A stretch of DNA of 64,000 nt from an uncultured Clostridia bacterium (lineage in GTDB: Bacteria; Bacillota; Clostridia; Oscillospirales; Ruminococcaceae). The DNA is taken from positions 1 through 64,000 of the forward strand of contig CANRIA010000007.1 of assembly GCA_947630555.1 (NCBI GenBank), written 5' to 3'. The notes under the pieces are model-generated. The model saw only the letters and a program-made list of their open reading frames with translations, did no database searches and was not told the DNA's origin. Positions within the stretch are counted from its first letter, which is position 1, and the number at the start of each line of letters is the position of its first letter. The translations under genes and the position numbers were made by a program. This document shows, in pieces, positions 8,709 through 16,952 of this stretch.

Positions 8709-9380
8709 ATGGACAACAAATATAAGATAACCGTTACGGTGCTTGGCGTTATCAGCGCAATAATGATAGCCATACTGTCTATATTGATATTGACCGATAA
8801 CGACAAGGTGGAAAGAGCAAGCACCGGCAGTGCCGAAGTTACTACAGAATACACCACTGATGTTACCGACGTTACAAAGCCCAACACCACCACAAGCGGT
8901 AAAAGAACATCTGATAAGACCTCAGCGCCTACAGTCACCACGCCGAAAAAAGACGGCACTACTCCTAAAACCACTCCCGATAAGACCACTGCGCCGCAAA
9001 GCGAAACGACCGAAAACAGCAGTGAGCCTTCCGCACAGCCCGGCAACAATAACGAAAATTATAATAACAATAACGATAACAATTATAACAACAACGACAA
9101 TAACAACAATAATAACAATAATAACAACTGGCAAGCACCGCCGCAGAACAACACACCCACGCCGCAGCCGCCTGCTGCAAGCAAACCTGACAGCAGTGTG
9201 CCTGATAACAGCAGTCAGCCTGACGAAAGCAGTCAGCCCGATGACAGCAGCCAGCCTGATGACAGCAGCCAGCCCGATGACAGCAGTCAGCCTGACGACA
9301 GCAGTCAGCCTGACGACAGCAGTCAGCCCGATGACAGCAGTCAGCCCGACGAAAACGAACCGTCAGAAAGCATTGAATAA
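8709..9380 (+). CDS. Membrane-anchored Thr/Asn/Ser-rich repeat protein
   Basis: 223 aa. A single membrane segment at about residues 7-29 is followed by an entirely low-complexity exterior: a Thr-rich stretch (45-105), an Asn-rich run (about 112-142) and eight six-residue units of the DDSSQP type (about 166-213) ending in an acidic tail. No folded domain is visible. A wall-spanning stalk or anchor is a guess; the function is unknown. The gene has its own promoter and terminator. Confidence 0.75.
   Translation: MDNKYKITVTVLGVISAIMIAILSILILTDNDKVERASTGSAEVTTEYTTDVTDVTKPNTTTSGKRTSDKTSAPTVTTPKKDGTTPKTTPDKTTAPQSETTENSSEPSAQPGNNNENYNNNNDNNYNNNDNNNNNNNNNNWQAPPQNNTPTPQPPAASKPDSSVPDNSSQPDESSQPDDSSQPDDSSQPDDSSQPDDSSQPDDSSQPDDSSQPDENEPSESIE
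9204..9347 (+). repeat. Eight tandem 18-bp coding repeats
   Basis: Eight consecutive 18-base units encoding DNSSQP, DESSQP and six DDSSQP. Units differ mostly at third codon positions (gat/gac, agc/agt). The array stays in frame if units are gained or lost. Confidence 0.9.
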
Positions 9381-9390
9381 TACATAGTTA

Positions 9391-9422
9391 AGTGCAGTAC
9401 CTTTAAGATACTGCACTTTTGT
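9391..9422. terminator. Terminator between convergent genes
   Basis: Stem AGTGCAGTA / TACTGCACT with a 9-base loop, followed by TTTTGTT on the plus strand. Confidence 0.85.
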
Positions 9423-9429
9423 TATATTC

Positions 9430-11952
9430 TTATGCCGTTTCTACACTGTTTGCCGACTGGAGACCCAGCTTTTCAACAGCCGCCTCGCGCATTTTATATT
9501 TGAGTATCTTGCCTGCCGCGTTCATCGGGAACTCGCTTACAAAGTCAACATATCTCGGCACTTTGTGCTTTGCCATGTGCGACATAACATACTCTTTCAT
9601 TTCCTCTTCGGTGGCCTGTTCGCCCGGCTTTAAGATGATACACGCCATTATCTCCTCGCCGTAAGCCTTGTCGGGCACGCCTATTACCTGAACGTCCTGC
9701 ACCTTGGGGTGGGTGTATATAAAGTCCTCTATCTCCTTGGGGTAAATATTCTCACCGCCGCGGATTATCATATCTTTTATACGTCCCGTTATCTTAAAGT
9801 TTCCGTCAGGCAGACGTCTTGCAAGGTCGCCCGTGTGCAGCCAGCCGTCCTTGTCTATAGCCGCTTCTGTAGCTGCCTCCATTTTGTAGTAGCCCTTCAT
9901 TATGTTGTATCCCCTCGCGCAGAACTCGCCGTCAACATTGTCGGGAAGTTCCTCGTTCGTTTCGGGGTCAACTATCTTGCACTCAACGCCGAAAATCGGG
10001 CCGCCAACGGTGTTTACCCTCGTTTCTATAGAGTCGGTGGTCTTTGACATTGTGGTAGCAGGCGATGCCTCCGTCTGACCATAGGTTATGCATATCTCTT
10101 TCATGTTCATCTTTTCTATAACGTCCTGCATAGCCTTTATAGGGCAGGGCGAACCTGCCATTATGCCCGTTCTCATGTAAGAAAAGTCCGTCTTGGGGAA
10201 GTTTTCGTGACCGAGCATTGCTATGAACATTGTCGGCACGCCGTGGAAGCAGGTTATCTTCTCTTTGTTTATGCAGTCCAGTCCCTTGCGAGGTGAGAAT
10301 GCCGTTATAGGCGACATTGTCACTGCGTGCGTTACCGAGGCCGTCATAGCCAGCACCATGCCAAAGCAGTGGAACATAGGCACCTGAATCATCATTCTGT
10401 CAGCGGTGGAAAGATCCATGCAGTCACCGATAGCCTTGCCGTTGTTTACAACGTTGTAGTGTGTCAGCATAACGCCCTTGGGGAAGCCTGTTGTGCCAGA
10501 GGTGTACTGCATATTGCAGACATCGTGCTTGTTTATCTTGCGGCGCATAACTTCAACTTCGCTGTAAGGCACATTTTCTGCAAGCGCTATGGCTTCTTCC
10601 CATGTAAAGCAGCCGGGCTGTTTTGAATCGCAGGTGATAACGTTTTTCAGCACCGGAAGCCTCTTTGACTCCAGCTTGCCGGGCTCACAAGTCGCAAGCT
10701 CAGGGCATATTTCTTTTATTATCTCAACATAGTTTGAATCTTTAAAGCCGTCTATCATAACAAGCGTGTGCGTGTCAGACTGCCTAAGCAGATACTCAGC
10801 CTCGTGAATTTTATATGCGGTATTTACTGTAACGAGCACAGCGCCTATTTTAGTGGTAGCCCAGAAAGTTATATACCACTGCGGAACATTTGTTGCCCAT
10901 ATAGCAACGTGGTCGCCTTTCTTTACTCCCATAGCTATCAGAGAGCGTGCAAAAGTGTCAACGTCGTCTCTGAACTGCGGATATGTTCTGGTGTAGTCAA
11001 GCTCGGTGTATCTGAAAGCATATTGCTCGGGGAATTCCTCGCACACCCTGTCAAGGACATCGGGGAAAAGGCAGTCGATAAGCTTTTCTTTCGGCCATAT
11101 GTACTTGCCCGTGCCCCTGTTGTTGTCGCAAAGTGCCTCGGTGTGCTTGCCCTTGTATGCCTTCATGTAGTTTTCAAACTGCGGGAACACCACGCCTGCG
11201 CTGTAGAGGTTCTTAGCCCACCTCTTTACCCATTCAAGAGAAACATAGCCTGTGTAATCAATACTTAAAAGCGCCTTGAACATATCATCAAGAGGCATAT
11301 CGCCCTCACCCATAAGCTTATATTCGGGCTTGCCGTCCTTCATTACGCTGTCTTTAACATGAACATACTTTATATAATCGCGAAGATTTGCAACCGTTGT
11401 TTCGGGCGATTCACCTGCATATCTGTAGGGGTGGTGCATATCCCACAGAGCCGCTACCCAGCGGTTGTCAACAGCATCGAGCACCTTTTTCAGCCTTGCG
11501 CTGTCAGAATACACACCGTTTGTTTCAACAAGCATAGTAACTTCATACTTTTCCGCTATGGGCACTATCTTTTTCAGAGCCGCGATCATCTTTTCGTCAT
11601 CAACATCGCCGTTTGGCTCAGGGTTCAGGTCTGCAAGTATCCTTATATAAGATACTCCCAGTTTATCGGCAAGTATTGCATACTGGGTTATCTCGTCAAT
11701 GGCGTCGTCAAGTTTGTCTTCAAATTTTAAGCACGCGCCCGAAGAAAGGCAGGATATCTCCAGCCCCAGAGAGCGCAGTTTTTCTACCGTTTTCGGCAGC
11801 TGCTCTTCGGTGAAAGGTTTTGCCTTTACCGAGAAAATGTCGTCGCCCAGACCTCTTATCTCAATGCCGTCAAAGCCGAGGTCATGAGCCATTGAATATA
11901 TGTCCGACCATGAATAGTCAGGACACGCGAGTGTTGAAAAGCTGAGTTTCAT
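9430..11952 (-). CDS. Fusion of sugar-isomerase-like TIM barrel and AMP-forming acyl-CoA synthetase
   Basis: 840 aa. Residues 1 to about 285 form a xylose-isomerase-like TIM barrel (sugar phosphate isomerase/epimerase family). Residues about 300-840 are an acyl-CoA synthetase/ligase with all core motifs: YTSGTTGFPKGVM (ATP loop), YGQTEASP, GWLHTGDLAR, GRIKDMIIRGGENIYPKEIE and the C-terminal lysine in GKILKYKMRE. It would activate a carboxylic acid to its acyl-CoA through an acyl-AMP. The start is ATG 11952 with AGAAAGGA upstream; the open frame continuing to 12219 only translates the T-box leader. The gene is controlled by that T-box, read here as leucine-specific. Isovalerate or another branched-chain acid is an attractive substrate, but this is inference. 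Confidence 0.85.
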   Translation of the reverse strand: MKLSFSTLACPDYSWSDIYSMAHDLGFDGIEIRGLGDDIFSVKAKPFTEEQLPKTVEKLRSLGLEISCLSSGACLKFEDKLDDAIDEITQYAILADKLGVSYIRILADLNPEPNGDVDDEKMIAALKKIVPIAEKYEVTMLVETNGVYSDSARLKKVLDAVDNRWVAALWDMHHPYRYAGESPETTVANLRDYIKYVHVKDSVMKDGKPEYKLMGEGDMPLDDMFKALLSIDYTGYVSLEWVKRWAKNLYSAGVVFPQFENYMKAYKGKHTEALCDNNRGTGKYIWPKEKLIDCLFPDVLDRVCEEFPEQYAFRYTELDYTRTYPQFRDDVDTFARSLIAMGVKKGDHVAIWATNVPQWYITFWATTKIGAVLVTVNTAYKIHEAEYLLRQSDTHTLVMIDGFKDSNYVEIIKEICPELATCEPGKLESKRLPVLKNVITCDSKQPGCFTWEEAIALAENVPYSEVEVMRRKINKHDVCNMQYTSGTTGFPKGVMLTHYNVVNNGKAIGDCMDLSTADRMMIQVPMFHCFGMVLAMTASVTHAVTMSPITAFSPRKGLDCINKEKITCFHGVPTMFIAMLGHENFPKTDFSYMRTGIMAGSPCPIKAMQDVIEKMNMKEICITYGQTEASPATTMSKTTDSIETRVNTVGGPIFGVECKIVDPETNEELPDNVDGEFCARGYNIMKGYYKMEAATEAAIDKDGWLHTGDLARRLPDGNFKITGRIKDMIIRGGENIYPKEIEDFIYTHPKVQDVQVIGVPDKAYGEEIMACIILKPGEQATEEEMKEYVMSHMAKHKVPRYVDFVSEFPMNAAGKILKYKMREAAVEKLGLQSANSVETA

Positions 11953-12282
11953 AGTGATTTTTCCTTTCTCTTTAAATATATTTCTGCGAATTTTCAAGAC
12001 TGTGATAAATTGTGATAACAAAAAACCGCCCCAAAGATAGTTCTTTGAGGCGGAATATCTTTCCGCGGTACCACTCAAATTGCGTTCGCACGCCACTTCA
12101 GGCTCCAACAAGCCCTTTGCTTTTACGTCGCACATTACGGATAACACTACTTGCCTTTTAGCTTTCGCATTATCAGCTCGGGAGTGAGTTGTACAGAGAC
12201 CCTCGCTGTCGGCTCGCATCTACCGCCGACTTTCTGAAAGCTGCCTTCTCTGACGCTCTCCGTCACAGCCTTTATAAACAGT
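11953..12282 (-). ncRNA. T-box leader, predicted leucine (CUC specifier)
   Basis: The minus-strand leader carries the invariant T-box core TGGTACCGCGG (12073-12063), the AGAGA element, a distal stem-I hairpin (GTCGGC ... GCCGAC) and an intrinsic terminator at 12053-12019. In stem I, the bases after CAA read CTC then ACTCCCGAGC, which aligns with the usual specifier-ACC..NNGAGC layout. The specifier is therefore CTC at 12188-12186, a leucine codon. Uncharged tRNA would stabilise the antiterminator and allow expression of the acyl-CoA synthetase fusion. T-box identity is certain by motif; the specifier assignment is a manual alignment. Confidence 0.9.
12019..12053 (-). terminator. T-box regulated terminator
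   Basis: On the minus strand, CCGCCtCAAAG pairs with CTTTGgGGCGG, followed by a six-T run (12025-12020). Its 5' arm overlaps the region that would pair with the T-box sequence in the antiterminator. Confidence 0.9.
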
Positions 12283-12288
12283 ATATTG

Positions 12289-12317
12289 AGTTTAACACAT
12301 TCAAAAGCTTTTGTCAA
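12289..12317 (-). promoter_or_regulatory. Promoter of the T-box leader
   Basis: On the minus strand TTGACA (12317-12312), 17-base spacer, TAAACT (12294-12289). It separates the synthetase transcription unit from the upstream acyl carrier protein gene. Confidence 0.85.
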
Positions 12318-12350
12318 GAGCTTTTTTAATTTTTATGCAATTTACAAAAA

Positions 12351-12596
12351 TCACTTTGCCCTTGAGGCGATTATTTCTGCCATTTCGCCAACATTCTTCA
12401 TTGTAGATACCTCGCCCATCTTAAAGCGCACGCCGAATTCGTCCTCCACCGCGCCCACGAGCGTTATGTGCATCATGCTGTCCCAGTCTTCAATGTCGTC
12501 CGCCACGGTCTCGGGTTTTACCGTAATTTCCTCATCGTCAAACACATCTCTGAACACCTTGTTGAGCCTCTCGTAGATTTCCTTTTTTTCAAGCAT
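12351..12596 (-). CDS. Acyl carrier protein
   Basis: 81-aa carrier protein with the phosphopantetheine attachment serine in DWDSMMH (Ser40). It differs from the fatty-acid ACP signature (DSLD), pointing to a dedicated carrier. It lies 15 bases behind the FkbH gene, an arrangement known for FkbH proteins that load three-carbon acyl units from 1,3-bisphosphoglycerate onto a partner ACP. It must be activated by a holo-ACP synthase such as the acpS at 53.9 kb. Confidence 0.88.
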   Translation of the reverse strand: MLEKKEIYERLNKVFRDVFDDEEITVKPETVADDIEDWDSMMHITLVGAVEDEFGVRFKMGEVSTMKNVGEMAEIIASRAK

Positions 12597-12611
12597 TATG
12601 TACCTCTCCTT

Positions 12612-14390
12612 TTAAATTTGCTGTATTTCTATGTATCCGCACTTGTTTTCATAAGCAGATACATTCATCTCCCAAACGGTATTGCCGCCCTCGTCCTCCG
12701 AAGTCTTCTCAAACCCGAACGAGCCGAAAAGCTCCTTTACCATTTTGTTTTTCGCCGTCGGGTAATAATAGCCTATTATCTTGTCTATACCCTGCTCGCG
12801 GCACTTTTTCACCAGAACATCAAGCATAGCAAGCTCCATATCGCGCTTTAATACGCGGCAGCTCATCAGCCACAGGTCTATATGCAGTTCTCTGCCTTTC
12901 TTCTCGCCTATAACTACCGAAACCACACCGTTATCGCCGAATTTATCCGTCAGCCTGCCAAACAGCCTGATGAAATTTTCGCTCTCAAAAACTTCCTGCA
13001 TCTGCGCCTGCGTGTAGCGTTTTGTGGTAACGTTGAACTGGTTGCTCTTGTTTGTCAGCTGCGTTATCCTTTGCAGATAAACAGGCTGAAAATCGCCTAT
13101 ATATGCCGTCATTTCAAGGCTTTTGAGATAGTCGCCGTAATTTTCAAAACTTGCCTGCTGCTGCGCCCTTTTTGCGTTTGCAATATACATATCATTTCTT
13201 TGCAGGTCATCTTTAGAAAGCTGCGTTACCTCAAAAAATCCACTGCGGTCTATAACTCTTATATAGTCCTCAACGCTGCCTATTTCGGGCGCGCAAACCC
13301 CCAGCTGCTTTGAAACTATCTCCCTCTCGGCAGGGTTGTCGTCTACAAAAACTATGCTCTCAGGCAGAATATTCAGTTCTTTTGCAATTTGTGCAACATT
13401 TAAGTCTTTTGGTTCCCAGTTAGCTTTTATGCACACAAAGTCATCGGGGCGCAAAACGCCGTCGGGGTGCTCAAGCCCTGCTATTGCGTTTTCTTCGTCA
13501 TTCTTTGAGCAGACAGTCAGCATAACGCCCATGCTTTTTAGCTGTTTTAAGTATGTTTGAAACTCTCTGTACCCCTGCGCAACGGGCGTTTCCTCTCCCA
13601 CTGCAATGCCTTCAACGCCGTCATCGCCCACAACTCCGCCCCACAGCGTGTTGTCAAGGTCAAGCGCCAGAGCCTTTTTGTTCTTGCCCAGTATAGCTTT
13701 TATAATATTCGCAACGCTGAACGCAAGTGTCGGTATCGCCTCGGTGCACAGCGCGTATTTATACATATACCAGTAAAGCGGCGCAGACCATTTCTCCAGC
13801 CCATAGCTTGCCGCTAGGTAGTTTATATCGTTTATATAAAAGTCGTCGTGCGAGGCTGCGTACTCATAAAAACGCTGATTGAGCCGCGATATAAAGTTTG
13901 TCATGCTTCTGTGGTCGTAGGCATCGCGGTTGCCTAAAAGCCTGTAAAGCGGCGGCTCAAAGTTATTTTGTATTATAACGCAGCCGAAGCGCTCCCTCAG
14001 TTTTTCCCACATCGTGATAAAATGCTGCACCTGCCGCTCCAAGGCTTCGTCAGCCTGTTCTTTTGTCATATCGGGTGTAAGTTTTTCGGTGATATTTCTG
14101 TTTGAAGTATGTATAAAAATTATATCGGGTGCAAACTCGTCAAGCTGCTCGTTGCCGAACACCGCATCCTGCCAGTATGCGTTATATTCCGACTGCCATA
14201 TTTTTGGCTGTATACCCTCATCAAGCAGAAAAATTTCCAGCATATCGGCAATATCACCCGTGGTAGAGCCGCCAAGTATCGCTATTTTCTTCTCTATGCG
14301 CTCGCTGCCGTCTGAAAGCAGGGCTTTTTTTATACTGCGCTTTTTCTTCATCAGGTAAGCGCCGTCAAACGGGTATTGCAGTTCTTTCAA
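12612..14390 (-). CDS. FkbH-family HAD phosphatase / acyl-ACP loading protein
   Basis: 592 aa. Residues 1 to about 235 are an SGNH/GDSL-like region (AILGGSTTGD near 37), followed by a HAD-IIIC domain with ALDLDNTLWGG (nucleophile Asp243) and a C-terminal GNAT-like part. FkbH proteins dephosphorylate 1,3-bisphosphoglycerate and place the glyceryl unit on an ACP. The start is taken as TTG 14390, because the family's N-terminal ELQYPFD motif begins right after it and GAGAGAAG lies upstream; the next ATG, 13 codons on, would cut this motif off. A TATAAT -10 is visible at 14417-14412 with a poor -35. Confidence 0.85.
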   Translation of the reverse strand: MKELQYPFDGAYLMKKKRSIKKALLSDGSERIEKKIAILGGSTTGDIADMLEIFLLDEGIQPKIWQSEYNAYWQDAVFGNEQLDEFAPDIIFIHTSNRNITEKLTPDMTKEQADEALERQVQHFITMWEKLRERFGCVIIQNNFEPPLYRLLGNRDAYDHRSMTNFISRLNQRFYEYAASHDDFYINDINYLAASYGLEKWSAPLYWYMYKYALCTEAIPTLAFSVANIIKAILGKNKKALALDLDNTLWGGVVGDDGVEGIAVGEETPVAQGYREFQTYLKQLKSMGVMLTVCSKNDEENAIAGLEHPDGVLRPDDFVCIKANWEPKDLNVAQIAKELNILPESIVFVDDNPAEREIVSKQLGVCAPEIGSVEDYIRVIDRSGFFEVTQLSKDDLQRNDMYIANAKRAQQQASFENYGDYLKSLEMTAYIGDFQPVYLQRITQLTNKSNQFNVTTKRYTQAQMQEVFESENFIRLFGRLTDKFGDNGVVSVVIGEKKGRELHIDLWLMSCRVLKRDMELAMLDVLVKKCREQGIDKIIGYYYPTAKNKMVKELFGSFGFEKTSEDEGGNTVWEMNVSAYENKCGYIEIQQI

Positions 14391-15004
14391 GTTATCATCT
14401 TCTCTCGTTTTATTATACGAAGTTTTTACAAATCTTGGCGTTCCATAATGGAACGCGGAAAAATAGATATAACTTCTCAAAGGGGAGGCTCAGCCTTTAG
14501 AAGCAAGAAATTTAGAAGCAAGAGGCAAGAGAAGTGTTTTGAAAATTTGTGAAAACAATTTCTTGCTTCTTGCCTCTATAAATCGCAGAAATATCGGTTC
14601 CGCACCAATGTCAGAAAACCATTTATAACCTCTGAACTCTTACATCTATCAGCATACCCCCACGCTCGGTTGGAAGAATATTCTGCCGGCTGTTTTTCTT
14701 TCGGGCGGTATGTGTGGAGGGTATATTATAATTCTAAAAAATCCTTATAATTCGCAGTACGAACAATTCCAATTTTCTTGCCTCTTGCCTCTATATAAAC
14801 CGCAGTCAGGGCAAGCACGCGCAAAAGCTGAAAAACATTTCTAACCTCTTACTTCTCACCTCTAACCTCTAACAGCGGAGCGCACGTTGTATTTTTTGGG
14901 GGGCTCTGCCGGCGGTCGCTTGCGAACGCTACACCCCCCGCAAGCCTTTTGAAAAAGGCTTGACCGAAAACTTTTCTTTTTTTGACAAGAATTAAAAGCT
15001 TTGT
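14391..15004. repeat. Repeat-filled intergenic gap between FkbH and DHHW genes
   Basis: No gene in 614 bases. It holds a 19-base palindrome GCGTTCCATAATGGAACGC (14438-14456) repeated exactly at 51477-51495; inverted and direct copies of a CTTGCCTCT-type sequence (about 14495-14580 and 14775-14795); CT-rich runs; and at 14884-15000 a stretch with CAAGCC...GGCTTGACCGAAAACTTTTC that recurs near both ends of the 50.9-51.7 kb element. It may interrupt what was once a continuous MBOAT-DHHW-FkbH-ACP operon. Confidence 0.6.
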
Positions 15005-16903
15005 TTATTTCGTTTTATTCTGCACTCTAAGGTTCTCGATATAATTCGCCTTGCTGCTCGTGCAGGTGAACATACACGTCGCAAACAGCACGTCCGTCGC
15101 GCCTACATTCTGACAAAACTCTATAGCGTTGGGCGTAAAGTATCTCAAATCAACCACATATATCTTGCTGTATGAGCCCGTCAGGAACGGCACAAGCGCA
15201 TTGCCGAAGCTGTCTTTAAATATAACCAGCGTTCTGCCGTTGTCGCACTGCGTTTTTATCTCGGCTATCTGCTGATCTGTACCCAAAAATGTACTGTACA
15301 GATTTATCTTTTCATACGCCTTGAAAAACAGCGTACTCCTTACACTCTTATCCGTAAAGTCGGGCGAATAGTAATACACCTCGAGGTCGTTATTGTTGTG
15401 CGGTTTATAATAGGTAAATGTATCGGGGTTGTCGGCAAGTTCGCTGTTATGACCGCTGAAGCCGTACAGCGTGCCTACAAAGTCGTCCTCGACCACTTTT
15501 TCATACGTTGAAAGCTCATCGAACGGCACTTGTGATACCTTTGCAAATTCCTGCGCCGCATAGTAAGCGCCGAGCGGCTGCCAGTGGTGGTCGGTACGCG
15601 AATAGATATATTCGTCGGTATGCTTTTTCAGCACCGAGTACACGTCAACGTCCGCAACGCCGTCAAGGTAACTTCTTATGTTGTTTATATTGTCAAGCGT
15701 ATCGCCGTAATCGTCCTTGTACTTATCGGGGCAATAGTACGCGAACGCAGTTGGTATGTTCATACTGTAAACATTGACATACTGCCCCAGTTCTTTTTTA
15801 TACTTGTTCACAAACTCTGCATACGACTTTCCGTAAGAGAAGCTGCCGCCGTAACATTCAAGCGCCCTTACGCTCTTTCCGCTGCCGACTATCATTATAC
15901 CGTTTGAAAGTGTAGTATTATCGTTATTTACCGGCAAAGTGGTCTGCTGCGGCGTGCTTTGTGTCTGCGAAGTAGTTTCAGATGCGCTTTGCTGCGTGCC
16001 CGAAGTTTCCCCGCTCGTGCCCGGCAGGCTTTCGTCTGTTTCGTCCGTTCCCACAGGCGGAGTACCTGTGAATATCTCAACTTTCTGCGTGGTCACCGTG
16101 CCGCTGAGGGTCTGTTTTTCAATATCGCCCCTGTTGCCGTCAAGTATTACCTTGTCGTCCTCTTTTCCTATATGCAGCCCGAAAAACTTTGTCAGCCTTG
16201 ATGACAGCGAAAGCATATCGTCGCGGTAAGGTATGGTATCGGTATACCACTTTGTAACGCCGTCGGTAAAATTGCCGCTAAGCCACTGCGATACCGATAT
16301 TTCAGGAAAATCTGCAAGTTCTCTGTTTTCAAACTTGCTTTTGCCGTCTGCCCTTTTTATAACTATCAGCATTACTGCCACAACTGCAAACACCAGTATC
16401 ATGGCAATAACGTTTATAAAGTTCATTTCAAGGCGGCAGGCTCTTATGTCCATGTCCTTGTCGGTGGTCTTTGGCGCTTCATCTTTAACGCCCTCACGTA
16501 TGCGGTCGCCAAACTTTCTGCCTATCTCTTTTACAGCCCTCTTGCGTGAGCGCTTCTTTTCCTCGCGCAGCTGCTTGTTCTTGGCTTTCTTGACCTTTTT
16601 AGCATCAAGCTGCAAATTTATGGTCTTCTTGTCGCGTTCTTCGCTCACAACGTTAACACCGACAACCATGCCTTCTTCCATTTTAATGCCTTTTTGGCGC
16701 GGCATCTCTATGGTAACTACCTTTTTGGTCTCGCTGTTTCTTTTGACATTGTCGCCGCTATCGGTGTTATCAGTGTTATTATTCTCTTTATTATTGTTGT
16801 CGTCTGTAGTCTCTGCGGTGATCGCATCAGCCGTTTCTTCCGTCTTTTCGGCGGCGGTGTCTTTCACATTCTCCGCATTTTCCATGTTCTCTTTGTTCTC
16901 CAT
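15005..16903 (-). CDS. DHHW-family membrane-anchored protein (AlgJ/AlgX-like)
   Basis: 632 aa. A long charged cytoplasmic N-terminus (1-160) is followed by one membrane segment (about 162-183) and an extracellular SGNH-like domain containing the name-giving SRTDHHW motif (DHHW at 438-441), with a Thr/Ser-rich insert at about 285-325. Such proteins accompany MBOAT acyltransferases and, as AlgJ/AlgX do for alginate, move an acyl group onto a surface polysaccharide. The MBOAT gene ends 49 bases upstream, supporting this pairing. The acceptor polymer is unknown. Confidence 0.82.
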   Translation of the reverse strand: MENKENMENAENVKDTAAEKTEETADAITAETTDDNNNKENNNTDNTDSGDNVKRNSETKKVVTIEMPRQKGIKMEEGMVVGVNVVSEERDKKTINLQLDAKKVKKAKNKQLREEKKRSRKRAVKEIGRKFGDRIREGVKDEAPKTTDKDMDIRACRLEMNFINVIAMILVFAVVAVMLIVIKRADGKSKFENRELADFPEISVSQWLSGNFTDGVTKWYTDTIPYRDDMLSLSSRLTKFFGLHIGKEDDKVILDGNRGDIEKQTLSGTVTTQKVEIFTGTPPVGTDETDESLPGTSGETSGTQQSASETTSQTQSTPQQTTLPVNNDNTTLSNGIMIVGSGKSVRALECYGGSFSYGKSYAEFVNKYKKELGQYVNVYSMNIPTAFAYYCPDKYKDDYGDTLDNINNIRSYLDGVADVDVYSVLKKHTDEYIYSRTDHHWQPLGAYYAAQEFAKVSQVPFDELSTYEKVVEDDFVGTLYGFSGHNSELADNPDTFTYYKPHNNNDLEVYYYSPDFTDKSVRSTLFFKAYEKINLYSTFLGTDQQIAEIKTQCDNGRTLVIFKDSFGNALVPFLTGSYSKIYVVDLRYFTPNAIEFCQNVGATDVLFATCMFTCTSSKANYIENLRVQNKTK

Positions 16904-16952
16904 GTGTAATCCTATCTTTCCCGTTCACTGTTTGTTAGAAAAGCTTAAAAGC

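Noticed and set aside
8922..9180. Antisense open frames over the Asn-rich repeat
   Set aside because: Cys/Tyr/Val runs produced by the low-complexity AAT/AAC codons on the other strand.
9204..9347. CRISPR-like array
   Set aside because: Repeats are 18 bases, adjacent without spacers, and in frame within a coding gene.
11953..12219. 89-residue N-terminal extension of the synthetase fusion
   Set aside because: It translates the T-box leader and its terminator; ATG 11952 has a ribosome site and begins the conserved barrel sequence.
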